A stretch of 46,243 nucleotides of DNA from Candidatus Amesbacteria bacterium RBG_19FT_COMBO_48_16 (GTDB lineage Bacteria; Patescibacteriota; Microgenomatia; CAZETR01; Amesbacteraceae), in the NCBI GenBank assembly GCA_001775555.1, contig MEXE01000042.1, forward strand, positions 1 to 46,243, read 5' to 3'. Position numbers and translations under genes: made by a program. Positions 38,801 to 45,985 of the stretch are shown piece after piece; the first letter of the stretch is position 1; each line of letters starts with the position of its first letter. The notes below the pieces were generated by a model. It did no database searches and was not told the DNA's origin. It saw nothing but the letters and a program-made list of their open reading frames with translations.

Positions 38801-41800
38801 ATCAGTGGCAGCAGACCAGACCCAGACTTGGGTGGTGGAGTTGGTAGGAGTATCAGTTGTAGGAGTTCCCGGAAGTCCAGGTGCTGTGGTGTCAACGGTA
38901 AAGGTATCACTGCTCTCGCTTCCACCGGCTGTAGTATTGCCGTTTGAATCAGTGGCCCGCACATAAATAGTATGTTCCGCATCAGACAGGGCAGAGGTGG
39001 TGCAAGTGAAAGCCTCTTCTGCTTCATCAAAGGTGGCATCATCAGCCGTACAGGCTGTCCAGCTGGCTCCGGAGCAATCACCTCCTGCACAGTCCATGGT
39101 AAATTCAACAGTTGATACTGTGCCGATGGCTTCTGTTGCTGTTCCGGTTAAATTCGGAGTATTATCATTATTCGGATCTGGTGATAAAGCAGTTAAAGAA
39201 ATACTTGGGGCAGTGTTGTCAAAAACAATGCTACTGAATGTGGCATCTCCCTGGTTGCCTCCTGATGTGTCACTTCCAAAGTAGACGGTGTTGGGAGCTG
39301 TGCCAAATGCAGATGGGATTGAGGATAAAGTAATTCTAGTAGTTCCTCCCACCTTAAAGGTCATGGTTGAGCTACCGGTGTATGCCACTTCTGCTGCATA
39401 TTCGGTATTGGCAGCAATTGCACTGGTGGCATCCCACGTCCCTGTTCCAGTGGTTCCTGCCATTGAATAATCCATCTTTACATTATTGGCTGAATCCCAA
39501 TAGACTTTGATGTAATCATCCGCATCACCATTGAAAGAGATAACGTAGGCATCATCGCTCGTTGTCTCGGCAAACTTGACGCTATCTGCTCCAGCATGAC
39601 GGGGACGGAAATTAAACGACACAAACCCAGACGTGGTCCCGATTGATGAAGCGGAACTTTGCACATACGTATCCCTCCCATCCACCCGAATCTCATCCGT
39701 ATTTTCAGTCGAATTGGCCTCCGAAGCTGGGGTGACTGTAAGAGAAACATCTGTGAGTTGAAATTGATACACATCATCAACAAATCGATTTCCAGTCGCC
39801 GAGGATTTTGGATTTATACTAATCCTTTCTGCCGCAGTACTTTGAGTACGGTAAATGGCATAAAGGGGGTTCCAAGAAGCAAGTATTGATGAATTTACTT
39901 GATCGTTTGACGTTTCATTTTGAAGAATAAATTGAGCACCTGCCCCTTCGAGCCTGAATCCAACTCCGCCATCACCATACGTATATAAACCTGTCGAGTA
40001 AAATTTACTTCCAGTAACTGTTCTGCTTGGGTTTTCCCATACCACTTCATTGGCCGCTCCTGTATTAAACTGGATTGAACTCGAACCACTGTGAACAATT
40101 GTAAGACTCTGGCTACTATCGCCTGCATCAAGGTTACCTCCAGCCCAACCATCAGGAATCCACGGATCTCCGGAACCTGTTTCCATTGATGGTTTGTTGA
40201 CTAAGTTACTCAGCACCTCCACCTGGTGCCAGTAGGCGGTGCCTGAAGCTTGGGTATTCACCAGCTTCACTCTGAGCGTAGTCGAAGAGGCCGGGGCTTC
40301 ACCGGTGAAGATAAAAACATTTGGTGCGGCGCGGGTGCTGGTCGTTGTACCGGTAAGAGAACCTATTTCGGCCCCGTTGGTCTGGTCATAAAGAATGACT
40401 TTGGGAATACTTGTGCCATCCGAGTGGGCAATGGCTCTTATCACCCAATCATCTCCTGCGGTTACAGTTTTGTCATAATAGATCCCCTGATTCGCCGCAG
40501 ATGAGGTAGTCTTATACCCTCCTGCAAATATTTTTTCAGAAGTGGAAAGTGCTGAAACTGTAGGAGGAGCTGTGTAGTTGACGACGAGTTTTGGACGATA
40601 GGCGGCGGTAGCGTTATCTGAAGATGCAATAGAGGTTCCACCATTACTCGGATCAAACAGTATTCCATAATTTGTGTTAGTTTCTCCAAACCATTCCTGA
40701 ACCCGGCTAGCTGTTAACTGTGTCGAATATTCTGTTCCGATAGGGTCAGTTTGATTTCCAGAAAAAGAACCAATAACATCAGATTCATAATCAGTACCAG
40801 CCGTCGACAATCCTGCAGATCCAGCCCAAGGTGTTTCATTACCAGGAGTTTGATCTTTATAGCTCCAACAACTATCCCCAGCTACACCTGTAGCATTATT
40901 TTTCGTTCCTTCAGGCCAATCTGCATTACCGGAGGCAACAGAATAGACACTGACAGTCCAGGCTCTATCAGTACCAGTATTGTTTCGATATGTATATAGT
41001 GTTGCGCTATTTAAAATAGCTGAAGCAGAAATATTACTTAAATCGAATTCAATAAGAGCTTTATCAAAAGAGGAAGTTAATAAAATATTATGTGTTCCAT
41101 AATTTCTAGTGATATCGTTACTATATGAATATAACCTTGTATCTTTCCCAGCTGTCTCATCTGGTTGTAAAGTCAAGCTTTGCGTATCACCATTTTCTGT
41201 TGCCCAACCATCCGAAGTATATGTCCCGTTCATCATGAACCCGCCAGTGTTGGTGGTGGAGGTATAGAGAAGATTTGATGCATGCGGATGTGTCCAGGCA
41301 TTGCCGGTGCCTGTCGCGAGCGCACCCGTTGAAGAATTAGTGGGAAGGGCAAACACCACATCCCAGCTTCCGGTAATCAAAGTCGGATCATTTCCGCTTC
41401 CGGAGTTGTAAATCTGATTTATCTCATCCCCATTGCCTACATCAATTCCATATGTGCCGTCAAAAAGTGGGCGGCGATATATGGTCAAGCCTTCGATAAC
41501 AGAATCGGATGCAAGCGATGTATTACTAGCACCAGCGTAAAAATTAGTATTTGTCGAGGGGGATGGGATAGTGGTGACACCATAAGTATGTGAATCGTTA
41601 ACTGAAAGTGAGAGGTAGTTAGTACCATTCAACGTGTTATCAATATCCCACCTGGCAATCACGTTGTATGTTGTGCCAGCAGTCCAGGTTGAAGCATCTA
41701 CATCAACTATCTGTCCTCCTACATTAAATCTTAGATTATTATTTGAAAATTTAAAAAGGGCTCCGCCGCTTGAACCCTGACGCCACAGGTAGTGATTTTT

Positions 41801-42304
41801 TCCGTCATTACCATTCCATTCCGGAGTAACCCACATCACAACCGATCCCTGATTCAAATCATAGACATTTTTAAATTCACTAGATAATGTTGTGCTTGAG
41901 GTGTATCTTAAATTGTCAGGTGTACCGGTTCCATCATAATTTCCTTGTACAATCGGTGCTCCCGCAAACGGTCCCGGCCCGTCTCTTTTGGCCATCCCGG
42001 CAGTGAACGTGACTGCGTATGCAGGAAGTACCGATGATAAGAAAAGGGAGAGGATGAGGAATAAGGATATGAAATTTCTCGTCGCTGCGCTCCTCGAAGA
42101 ATAAACAGGTATTATTGTTCGAACGAAGTGAGAACTACGAGCGGTCGGAAACAGACTTCTCGCTAGCGCTCGAAGAGTAATACCGGACAATATCGTTCGA
42201 ATGAAATGAGAACTAAAAGCCAACCGTCCAAAACTTCTCACCTTCGGTTCGAAGAATAGTAACTTTTTCAGCATAATTTTCAATTTTAAATTTACAATTT
42301 TCAT
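35777..42304 (-). CDS. Giant secreted or surface protein with LamG, DNRLRE, Ig-like, FnIII and SH3 regions
   Basis: A 2175-residue protein. A hydrophobic signal lies unusually deep, at residues 76-97 (LFLILSLFLSSVLPAYA), because repeats extend the N-terminus. Next come a LamG-like region (~110-300), a DNRLRE-type domain (~375-571, ALIEFDLSNISASAILNSAT), a second LamG-like region (~868-1035) and Ig-like repeats (~1038-1438: SPDPTxDxTP, DGEHTVYVRATDNASNT). An alanine/glycine-rich amphipathic segment spans ~1780-1960. A purple-phosphatase-like FnIII (TSAVIHWLTNHHATSAVNYG) and an SH3-like domain (~2085-2150) follow. It is likely displayed for adhesion or host attachment. ATG 42274 is an alternative start. 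The last ~27 residues overlap the RNase J gene. Confidence 0.85.
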   Translation of the reverse strand: MKIVNLKLKIMLKKLLFFEPKVRSFGRLAFSSHFIRTILSGITLRALARSLFPTARSSHFVRTIIPVYSSRSAATRNFISLFLILSLFLSSVLPAYAVTFTAGMAKRDGPGPFAGAPIVQGNYDGTGTPDNLRYTSSTTLSSEFKNVYDLNQGSVVMWVTPEWNGNDGKNHYLWRQGSSGGALFKFSNNNLRFNVGGQIVDVDASTWTAGTTYNVIARWDIDNTLNGTNYLSLSVNDSHTYGVTTIPSPSTNTNFYAGASNTSLASDSVIEGLTIYRRPLFDGTYGIDVGNGDEINQIYNSGSGNDPTLITGSWDVVFALPTNSSTGALATGTGNAWTHPHASNLLYTSTTNTGGFMMNGTYTSDGWATENGDTQSLTLQPDETAGKDTRLYSYSNDITRNYGTHNILLTSSFDKALIEFDLSNISASAILNSATLYTYRNNTGTDRAWTVSVYSVASGNADWPEGTKNNATGVAGDSCWSYKDQTPGNETPWAGSAGLSTAGTDYESDVIGSFSGNQTDPIGTEYSTQLTASRVQEWFGETNTNYGILFDPSNGGTSIASSDNATAAYRPKLVVNYTAPPTVSALSTSEKIFAGGYKTTSSAANQGIYYDKTVTAGDDWVIRAIAHSDGTSIPKVILYDQTNGAEIGSLTGTTTSTRAAPNVFIFTGEAPASSTTLRVKLVNTQASGTAYWHQVEVLSNLVNKPSMETGSGDPWIPDGWAGGNLDAGDSSQSLTIVHSGSSSIQFNTGAANEVVWENPSRTVTGSKFYSTGLYTYGDGGVGFRLEGAGAQFILQNETSNDQVNSSILASWNPLYAIYRTQSTAAERISINPKSSATGNRFVDDVYQFQLTDVSLTVTPASEANSTENTDEIRVDGRDTYVQSSASSIGTTSGFVSFNFRPRHAGADSVKFAETTSDDAYVISFNGDADDYIKVYWDSANNVKMDYSMAGTTGTGTWDATSAIAANTEYAAEVAYTGSSTMTFKVGGTTRITLSSIPSAFGTAPNTVYFGSDTSGGNQGDATFSSIVFDNTAPSISLTALSPDPNNDNTPNLTGTATEAIGTVSTVEFTMDCAGGDCSGASWTACTADDATFDEAEEAFTCTTSALSDAEHTIYVRATDSNGNTTAGGSESSDTFTVDTTAPGLPGTPTTDTPTNSTTQVWVWSAATDALSGVASYAWRVLDAALTQVASGTTALLTATTNLAEGIYSFFVKAVDNATNLGSESEGSVTVDTTAPSVSVTALTPDPTSDNTPAFTGTANGGTTILTDIEFQVDSVAGSWTDCTATDGTIDETEEDFSCTTEALADGSHTVYVRATDEAANTTAEVDYGTDSFSVDAGVPSVSLTAVSPDPTTDSTPVISGTATDTGGTISTVEFQVDATSGSWTSCSADDSNFDEAEEAFTCQLSSLSDGEHTVYVRATDNASNTSTNASDTFTVDTTAPASFDLDSPGGDTYTNSERPTFRWKATTDATAGLSKYVLEIDNPSAGSGQASGDFTIDDIPTSRTTDYETNKYLIHYENFSDSDSTNNYISVYTKSSSEWSSDSNSGQNDGKLREGRVSWKVRAVDNAGNETSSSRTLFVDRNSPKVELTQINDIPFSSTNFSTTDKTPTIFGKITDSLAGGDSTQTQDENGPKIASGPKQVEIKVEKKEGLGYKLITLYTINMDKPWWSCDGKEVADNSKQKCDKYLTFEYTSKDTLDYGTYKITLTGKDKADNPSSETTLTLNVTTLAQITTPEEKKIIEEETKPLAPEQKEKVKEELEITKPTAVEKPNVLEVVGSKIAETLANLWWGLVDTGKTTTNSLATAWSRYQAFVIGTNQKTDAFTKTIIGRAAYAVTQSLAFVGRGVGQILTAFGKTTQTLLVAVGQGIGNTAKSIGEGYNRLANNAPGVAKIILTGIGNTANFVAKAITNTLQKTGSVIASAANSVGIITTALAQNTALAMGKITNPLARVTDSITQKADRLVAKTQLTVEIYKEVWFDKEPTKILLVKVEAVTPTSAVIHWLTNHHATSAVNYGFDTSYGSKVQSSERVKEHRMELTNLEAGKTYFFEVMSQNKNYVYDAYYTLTTPSNKSAQVKGTSTEGQLLKKPLVEVVGNKNDWILVRRTPMKSAEVVAKVQVGQTFQLLKEQDGWLLIKFDGEEGWMFGEFGISTLPPQQGESWGDGGSVQTNSGRGYR
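37841..37859. repeat. Short dispersed repeat inserted in the giant gene
   Basis: CCCTGAGCCTGCCGAAGGG, an imperfect palindrome. On the coding strand it adds SAGSGQA within DNPSAGSGQASGDF. I recall the same peptide insertion from other CPR surface proteins; that is memory, not a search. Confidence 0.6.
42075..42260. repeat. Tandem palindromic repeats in the 5' part of the giant gene
   Basis: Blocks with arms like GTTCGAACGAAGTGAGAA and TTCTCNCNNTCGNTTCGAA recur about every 80 bp, separated by variable 20-nt stretches. In frame they encode SSHFIRTI and SSHFVRTI (residues 31-38 and 57-64). They lengthen the region before the signal peptide. Confidence 0.65.
42273..42287 (+). repeat. Terminal inverted repeat, left
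   Basis: ATAATTTTCAATTTT, an exact reverse complement of 42733-42747. Together they bound a 475-bp unit containing the four-helix-bundle gene. This side supplies codons at the start of the giant protein (around LKIML). Confidence 0.65.
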
Positions 42305-42319
42305 TGAATTTTCAGTTTA

Positions 42320-42697
42320 TTAATTTTCATTTAATACTTTCTTCTTTGAAACGATTTTAGAAAAGATCAGGTTAAATTCCTGCGCTTCTTTCCATAAATC
42401 ACGGCATTCTTGCTTTAAGTTTTCATCGTCTAAGGCATTACCAAGAAGTCTTAGCCAATATTTCGTTTCCCTCGATTCTTTTTTACAAATAAATATCTTG
42501 CTATTGAAGTCTTTTTTACTTGATGCACCATTAGCTTCACAATAATTGGCTCCAATACTTGTTCCAGAGCGGATCAACTGATCAAGTATTGGAATCGTGA
42601 CTGGGTTTTTAGGACATCTCTTGCACAGATCAACTATCCTTTCGGCAAAAACAGTTGTTCTCTCCTCCAAATCGTATTTATTTGAAACTTGAGTCAT
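42320..42697 (-). CDS. Four-helix-bundle protein (23S rRNA IVS-encoded type)
   Basis: A 125-residue member of the family named after proteins encoded in 23S rRNA intervening sequences. Features are LEERTTVFAERIVDLCKRCP, ILDQLIRSGTSIGANYCEANGASSKKDF and IFICKKESRETKYWLRLLG. The fold is also used by Avd, the accessory protein of diversity-generating retroelements; no retroelement is visible here. It is enclosed by 15-bp terminal inverted repeats. A TACATT box (42709-42704) in the right end puts transcription start at the ATG, though the -35 is weak. Function is unknown. Confidence 0.9.
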   Translation of the reverse strand: MTQVSNKYDLEERTTVFAERIVDLCKRCPKNPVTIPILDQLIRSGTSIGANYCEANGASSKKDFNSKIFICKKESRETKYWLRLLGNALDDENLKQECRDLWKEAQEFNLIFSKIVSKKKVLNEN

Positions 42698-42700
42698 TGT

Positions 42701-43030
42701 TCAAATGTAAATTGATTGAAAATTGAGAAATGAAAATTGAAAATTATAATTGGTGGCTAACTCGGGATCTTCTATCTCCTGCATCCGTTCATAGCCAACT
42801 CTTGCTAACCAGCGTTTGAACGGCAATTTCAGTTGTCGACAAAGTGTCGACAACTCAACACCGCTTGACTCTTTTTCTCTCTGTTTCATCCGGTACCAAT
42901 AATCTCTTGGCTTATTACTATCTGTTAACGCTTCGATAATATCCACAATAGAAAAATACCACTCGTTTGCGTGGATAGTTTTTCGTATTTTTTTACCTTT
43001 GAATATCGCAATTTTTGTTGTTTCAACCAT
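42701..43030 (-). pseudogene. Bro-N family gene, internally deleted and 3'-truncated
   Basis: Starts at ATG 43030 (MVETTKIAIFKGKKIRKTIH; 109 aa). The N-terminal Bro-N domain (phage antirepressor type DNA-binding) is clear: NEWYFSIVDIIEALTDSNKP, then DYWYRMKQREKESSGVELST. After LCRQLKLP it jumps to FKRWLARVGYERMQEIEDPE. The family normally has about 35 residues between these blocks. From ATN onward the sequence is TIR-encoded (NYNFQFSFLNFQ), so the C-terminal half is lost. It is probably non-functional, or a shortened DNA-binding remnant. The ORF can be read back to 43144 through a repeat. Confidence 0.75.
42733..42747 (-). repeat. Terminal inverted repeat, right
   Basis: Reverse complement of 42273-42287. 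It marks the edge where the Bro-N coding sequence ends and repeat-encoded residues begin. Confidence 0.65.
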
Positions 43031-43085
43031 TATGTTACTTGTATCAGTTTTGAGCGTAAAAAACAATTGAAAAAAGAGGAGCGAA

Positions 43086-43127
43086 GGCCGCCGGCCTGCC
43101 CGCCGAAACTTTAGTATAGGCGGGAGC
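43086..43127. repeat. GC-rich dispersed hairpin repeat
   Basis: CCCGCC (43099-43104), a 14-nt loop GAAACTTTAGTATA, GGCGGG (43119-43124), preceded by GGCCGCCGGCC. I recall closely similar hairpins as frequent intergenic repeats in CPR genomes. It lies in the gap between the Bro-N remnant and ftsK; no gene is seen in 43031-43225. Confidence 0.6.
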
Positions 43128-43213
43128 TGACAAAAGAGCTGCAAACCGCGCTGGTTATATATCCGTTAACTCTCGTTTGGTTGCAAACTCGAGTACGACG
43201 GCCATAGAAGGGA

Positions 43214-43219
43214 TATAAT
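43214..43219 (+). promoter_or_regulatory. -10 box of the ftsK promoter
   Basis: TATAAT, 6 nt before the ftsK ATG. The -35 is not clear. The spacing predicts transcription start at the ATG (43226), a leaderless mRNA. Confidence 0.55.
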
Positions 43220-43225
43220 AAAAAC

Positions 43226-45322
43226 ATGTCCCGCAAGCGCTCTTTTCTTGGTCGGAAAAATTTCAAAGTCAAACTGAAAAAAACTACGGTCAGTTCTCTA
43301 ACCGCAATTCTTCTGTTCGCTGTTGCCGGTTTGACCTGGATTTCTTTTTTGCACCAGGGAATTCTTCTCACCCGGGTAAATCAGTTATTGGTGAGCCAGT
43401 TGGGGCTTATTCCGGTTTTTTTCCTGCCTTTCCCTTTGATTATCGGCGCCCTGATGATCACCAAAATCAAATCCACCTTAAGCGAACCCCATGTTTTTGT
43501 CGGCAGCTTGGTAGTGATCATAGCCACTATTGGTCTGGTTCATACCGGGTCGATAGGTCGGCAGATTTGGGATAACATCCGTCTGTTTCTTTCGACCCCC
43601 GGGGCCTTTCTTTTTTTAACCGCCGGTTTTGGAATCGGTTTTATTATTATGCTTAATATTCCCTTCGAAGATGTATTGAATTTTCTGATCAGATTTTTTT
43701 CACAAATCGCCTCGGCTTTATCCCGTCAAAAACCGGATGTCGCTCCGCCCCAGATGATCAAAGTGTCCGGAATGACTTCCTCGACTTCTGCTTCGGCACC
43801 TCAACTTACAAAATCCGAAACACCCAAAACTTCCGCACCCTCTGAATATGTCCCCACCCCCCCCGCTTCCGCCACCTCTGCCCCCTGGCGTTACCCGCCC
43901 CTGTCTCTCTTGTCAGAAAATATTTCCGGCAAAGCGGACCGCGGCAATGTGAATGTTAATGCTTCAACCATCGAAAAAACCCTGGAAGCTTTCGGTATCA
44001 TTGCCAAAGTAGTTGAAGTCAACCTTGGCCCGGCAGTTACCCAGTACGCCCTCGAAGTAGCGATTGGCACCAAGCTCTCCAAGATTAGCGCCTTAGGAAG
44101 CGATTTAGCCCTGGCTCTGGCGGCCCCCACCGGCCAAATCCGTATCGAAGCTCCTATTCCCGGCCGCTCGCTTGTCGGTATCGAGCTTCCCAACCGCTCC
44201 CCTGAATTCGTCTCCTTAAGAAAAGTCCTTGAATCGGATCCGATGAAACATCACAAAAGCAAAATCGCTGTCGCCATGGGTTTGGATGTATCCGGGGCCC
44301 CGGTCATCGCTGATATAGACCGCATGCCGCACATCCTGATAGCCGGAGCCACGGGGTCCGGGAAATCGGTTTGCATAAATGCCTTCATCGCCTCTATGCT
44401 TTTTCGCGCCAGTCCCCAGGAGTTGAACTTGATTATGGTCGATCCCAAACGGGTAGAACTGACAGGTTTTAACGGTATTCCCCATCTCCTTTCCCCGGTG
44501 ATTGTCGAACCCGAAAAAGTCCTCTCGGCTCTTAAATGGGCCATGGCTGAAATGGATCGCCGCTATCGGCTTTTTGCTGAAGTCGGGGTTAGAAATTTGG
44601 AAGGCTACAACGAGCTTTCCGGTTTCCAGGCTATGCCCTATATCATCATTATCATAGATGAGCTTGCGGATATCATGCTGTTTGCCCCGGTAGAAGTCGA
44701 GGACGCAATTACCCGGATAGCCCAAATGGCTCGGGCGACCGGGATCCATCTGGTAATTTCCACTCAACGGCCTTCAGTGGATATTATCACCGGCTTAATC
44801 AAAGCCAATATCCCCGCCCGCATCGCTTTTGCCGTTTCGTCAATGATCGATTCGCGGGTCATCATAGATCAGCCTGGAGCCGAAAAGCTGTTGGGCCGGG
44901 GGGACATGCTCTACATTCCTCCTGATCAGGCCAAACCTCTCCGCATTCAGGGTGCTTTCGTTTCGGATCGGGAAATTCGTCAGCTCATCGATTTTCTCAA
45001 AAAACAAGGTGTCGCTCCTCACTATACCGAGGAAGTAACTACTATGCCCGTCGGTTCATCCCGCCGCTCTGGTAAAGGAGCCGCTTTCATTGCCGCTGAT
45101 GGCGGGGAACGGGATTCTTTATTTGAAGAGGCTTTTCGGTTGATAATCCAAAGCGATAGTGCATCCGCTTCGTTTCTTCAGCGCAAACTGAGCATCGGCT
45201 ATGCCCGGGCTGCCCGGATTCTCGATGAGCTCCAGGACGCAGGTGTTGTCGGCCCGGCTGACGGTGCCAAACCCCGTGAGATTATTCTTCGTCAACTGCC
45301 GCCCGCATCACCTGCTTCATGA
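43226..45322 (+). CDS. ftsK: DNA translocase FtsK/SpoIIIE
   Basis: A septum-located motor that clears and resolves chromosome termini at division. In 698 residues, four hydrophobic segments lie at about 22-40, 58-78, 88-108 and 124-146. A Pro/Ser/Ala-rich linker follows (~170-220), then the alpha/beta motor. Walker A GATGSGKSVCINAF is at ~372-385 and Walker B YIIIIIDELADIM at ~471-483, followed by RPSVDIITGLIKANIPARIAF. The C-terminal gamma winged helix (LFEEAFRLIIQSDSASASFL, then LSIGYARAARILDELQDAG) reads KOPS-like sites in known members. It is coupled to the next gene by a 4-bp overlap. Confidence 0.96.
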   Translation: MSRKRSFLGRKNFKVKLKKTTVSSLTAILLFAVAGLTWISFLHQGILLTRVNQLLVSQLGLIPVFFLPFPLIIGALMITKIKSTLSEPHVFVGSLVVIIATIGLVHTGSIGRQIWDNIRLFLSTPGAFLFLTAGFGIGFIIMLNIPFEDVLNFLIRFFSQIASALSRQKPDVAPPQMIKVSGMTSSTSASAPQLTKSETPKTSAPSEYVPTPPASATSAPWRYPPLSLLSENISGKADRGNVNVNASTIEKTLEAFGIIAKVVEVNLGPAVTQYALEVAIGTKLSKISALGSDLALALAAPTGQIRIEAPIPGRSLVGIELPNRSPEFVSLRKVLESDPMKHHKSKIAVAMGLDVSGAPVIADIDRMPHILIAGATGSGKSVCINAFIASMLFRASPQELNLIMVDPKRVELTGFNGIPHLLSPVIVEPEKVLSALKWAMAEMDRRYRLFAEVGVRNLEGYNELSGFQAMPYIIIIIDELADIMLFAPVEVEDAITRIAQMARATGIHLVISTQRPSVDIITGLIKANIPARIAFAVSSMIDSRVIIDQPGAEKLLGRGDMLYIPPDQAKPLRIQGAFVSDREIRQLIDFLKKQGVAPHYTEEVTTMPVGSSRRSGKGAAFIAADGGERDSLFEEAFRLIIQSDSASASFLQRKLSIGYARAARILDELQDAGVVGPADGAKPREIILRQLPPASPAS

Positions 45323-45972
45323 AAACCGCCGGCCAGATTTTACAAGCCTCCCGCACAGCTAAAAAACTTGAAGTCGAAGATGTAGCCCGGATTACCAAAA
45401 TCCGGCCTCAGTTCCTCAAATTTCTGGAGGTGGATGACTACACCCGTCTTCCCAACGCCACTGTCGCCCGGGGTTTTATCAGAAATTATTGTGAGTTTTT
45501 AGGTCTCAACCCCGAGCATTTATTGGCCGTATTTAGGCGGGACTTTGACGAAAACCAGCAGGGGCAAATTGTCCCCCGGGTAGGCACCCAGCCCGTCAAG
45601 CCTGCCAGCCTTTGGACACCCAGAACTACCGTCATCGCCACCATGACCTTGATTTTTGCCCTTTTCGGCGCGTACCTTTTTTATCAATACCGCCTGCTCA
45701 CTGGACCTCCTTCTCTGGAAATCTCATCTCCAACCGGTACTTTATCGGTTAATCAATCCACTCTGGAAGTGATCGGCAAAACCGACCCCGAGGCTACTAT
45801 CTCCGTCAACGGCCAGCTGGTAGCTTTGGACAAAGGGGGCAGTTTTTCATTGCGGATCCCTCTGGAATTAGGTTCAAATGAAATTGTTGTTACCGCGATA
45901 GCCAAATCCGGTCGTAAATCGACTATTTCCAAAACCGTCAACCGGGTTGACAACTCCGCTCCCAGCCGGTAA
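45319..45972 (+). CDS. RodZ-like membrane protein with N-terminal HTH
   Basis: A 217-residue protein. The N-terminal helix-turn-helix of the HTH_25/RodZ type (1-72) includes GQILQASRTAKKLEVEDVAR, RPQFLKFLEVDDYTRLP and ARGFIRNYCEFLGLNPEHLL. A basic linker and one membrane helix follow (~103-123, TVIATMTLIFALFGAYLFYQ). The outer part is an Ig-like domain (SPTGTLSVNQSTLEVIGKTD, ending VNRVDNSAP). RodZ links MreB to cell-wall synthesis in other bacteria; its position after ftsK fits a role in cell shape or division. It could instead be a membrane-bound regulator. Confidence 0.8.
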   Translation: MKTAGQILQASRTAKKLEVEDVARITKIRPQFLKFLEVDDYTRLPNATVARGFIRNYCEFLGLNPEHLLAVFRRDFDENQQGQIVPRVGTQPVKPASLWTPRTTVIATMTLIFALFGAYLFYQYRLLTGPPSLEISSPTGTLSVNQSTLEVIGKTDPEATISVNGQLVALDKGGSFSLRIPLELGSNEIVVTAIAKSGRKSTISKTVNRVDNSAPSR

Positions 45973-45985
45973 TCTAAAAAACATC

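Noticed and set aside
42105..42260. Repeat-spacer look of the palindromes near 42.1-42.26 kb as a CRISPR array
   Set aside because: Only two to three imperfect repeats, arms vary, no cas genes, and the tract is in frame within a coding region.
42320..42697. Avd of a diversity-generating retroelement
   Set aside because: The fold is related, but no reverse transcriptase, template repeat or variable repeat is seen in the window.
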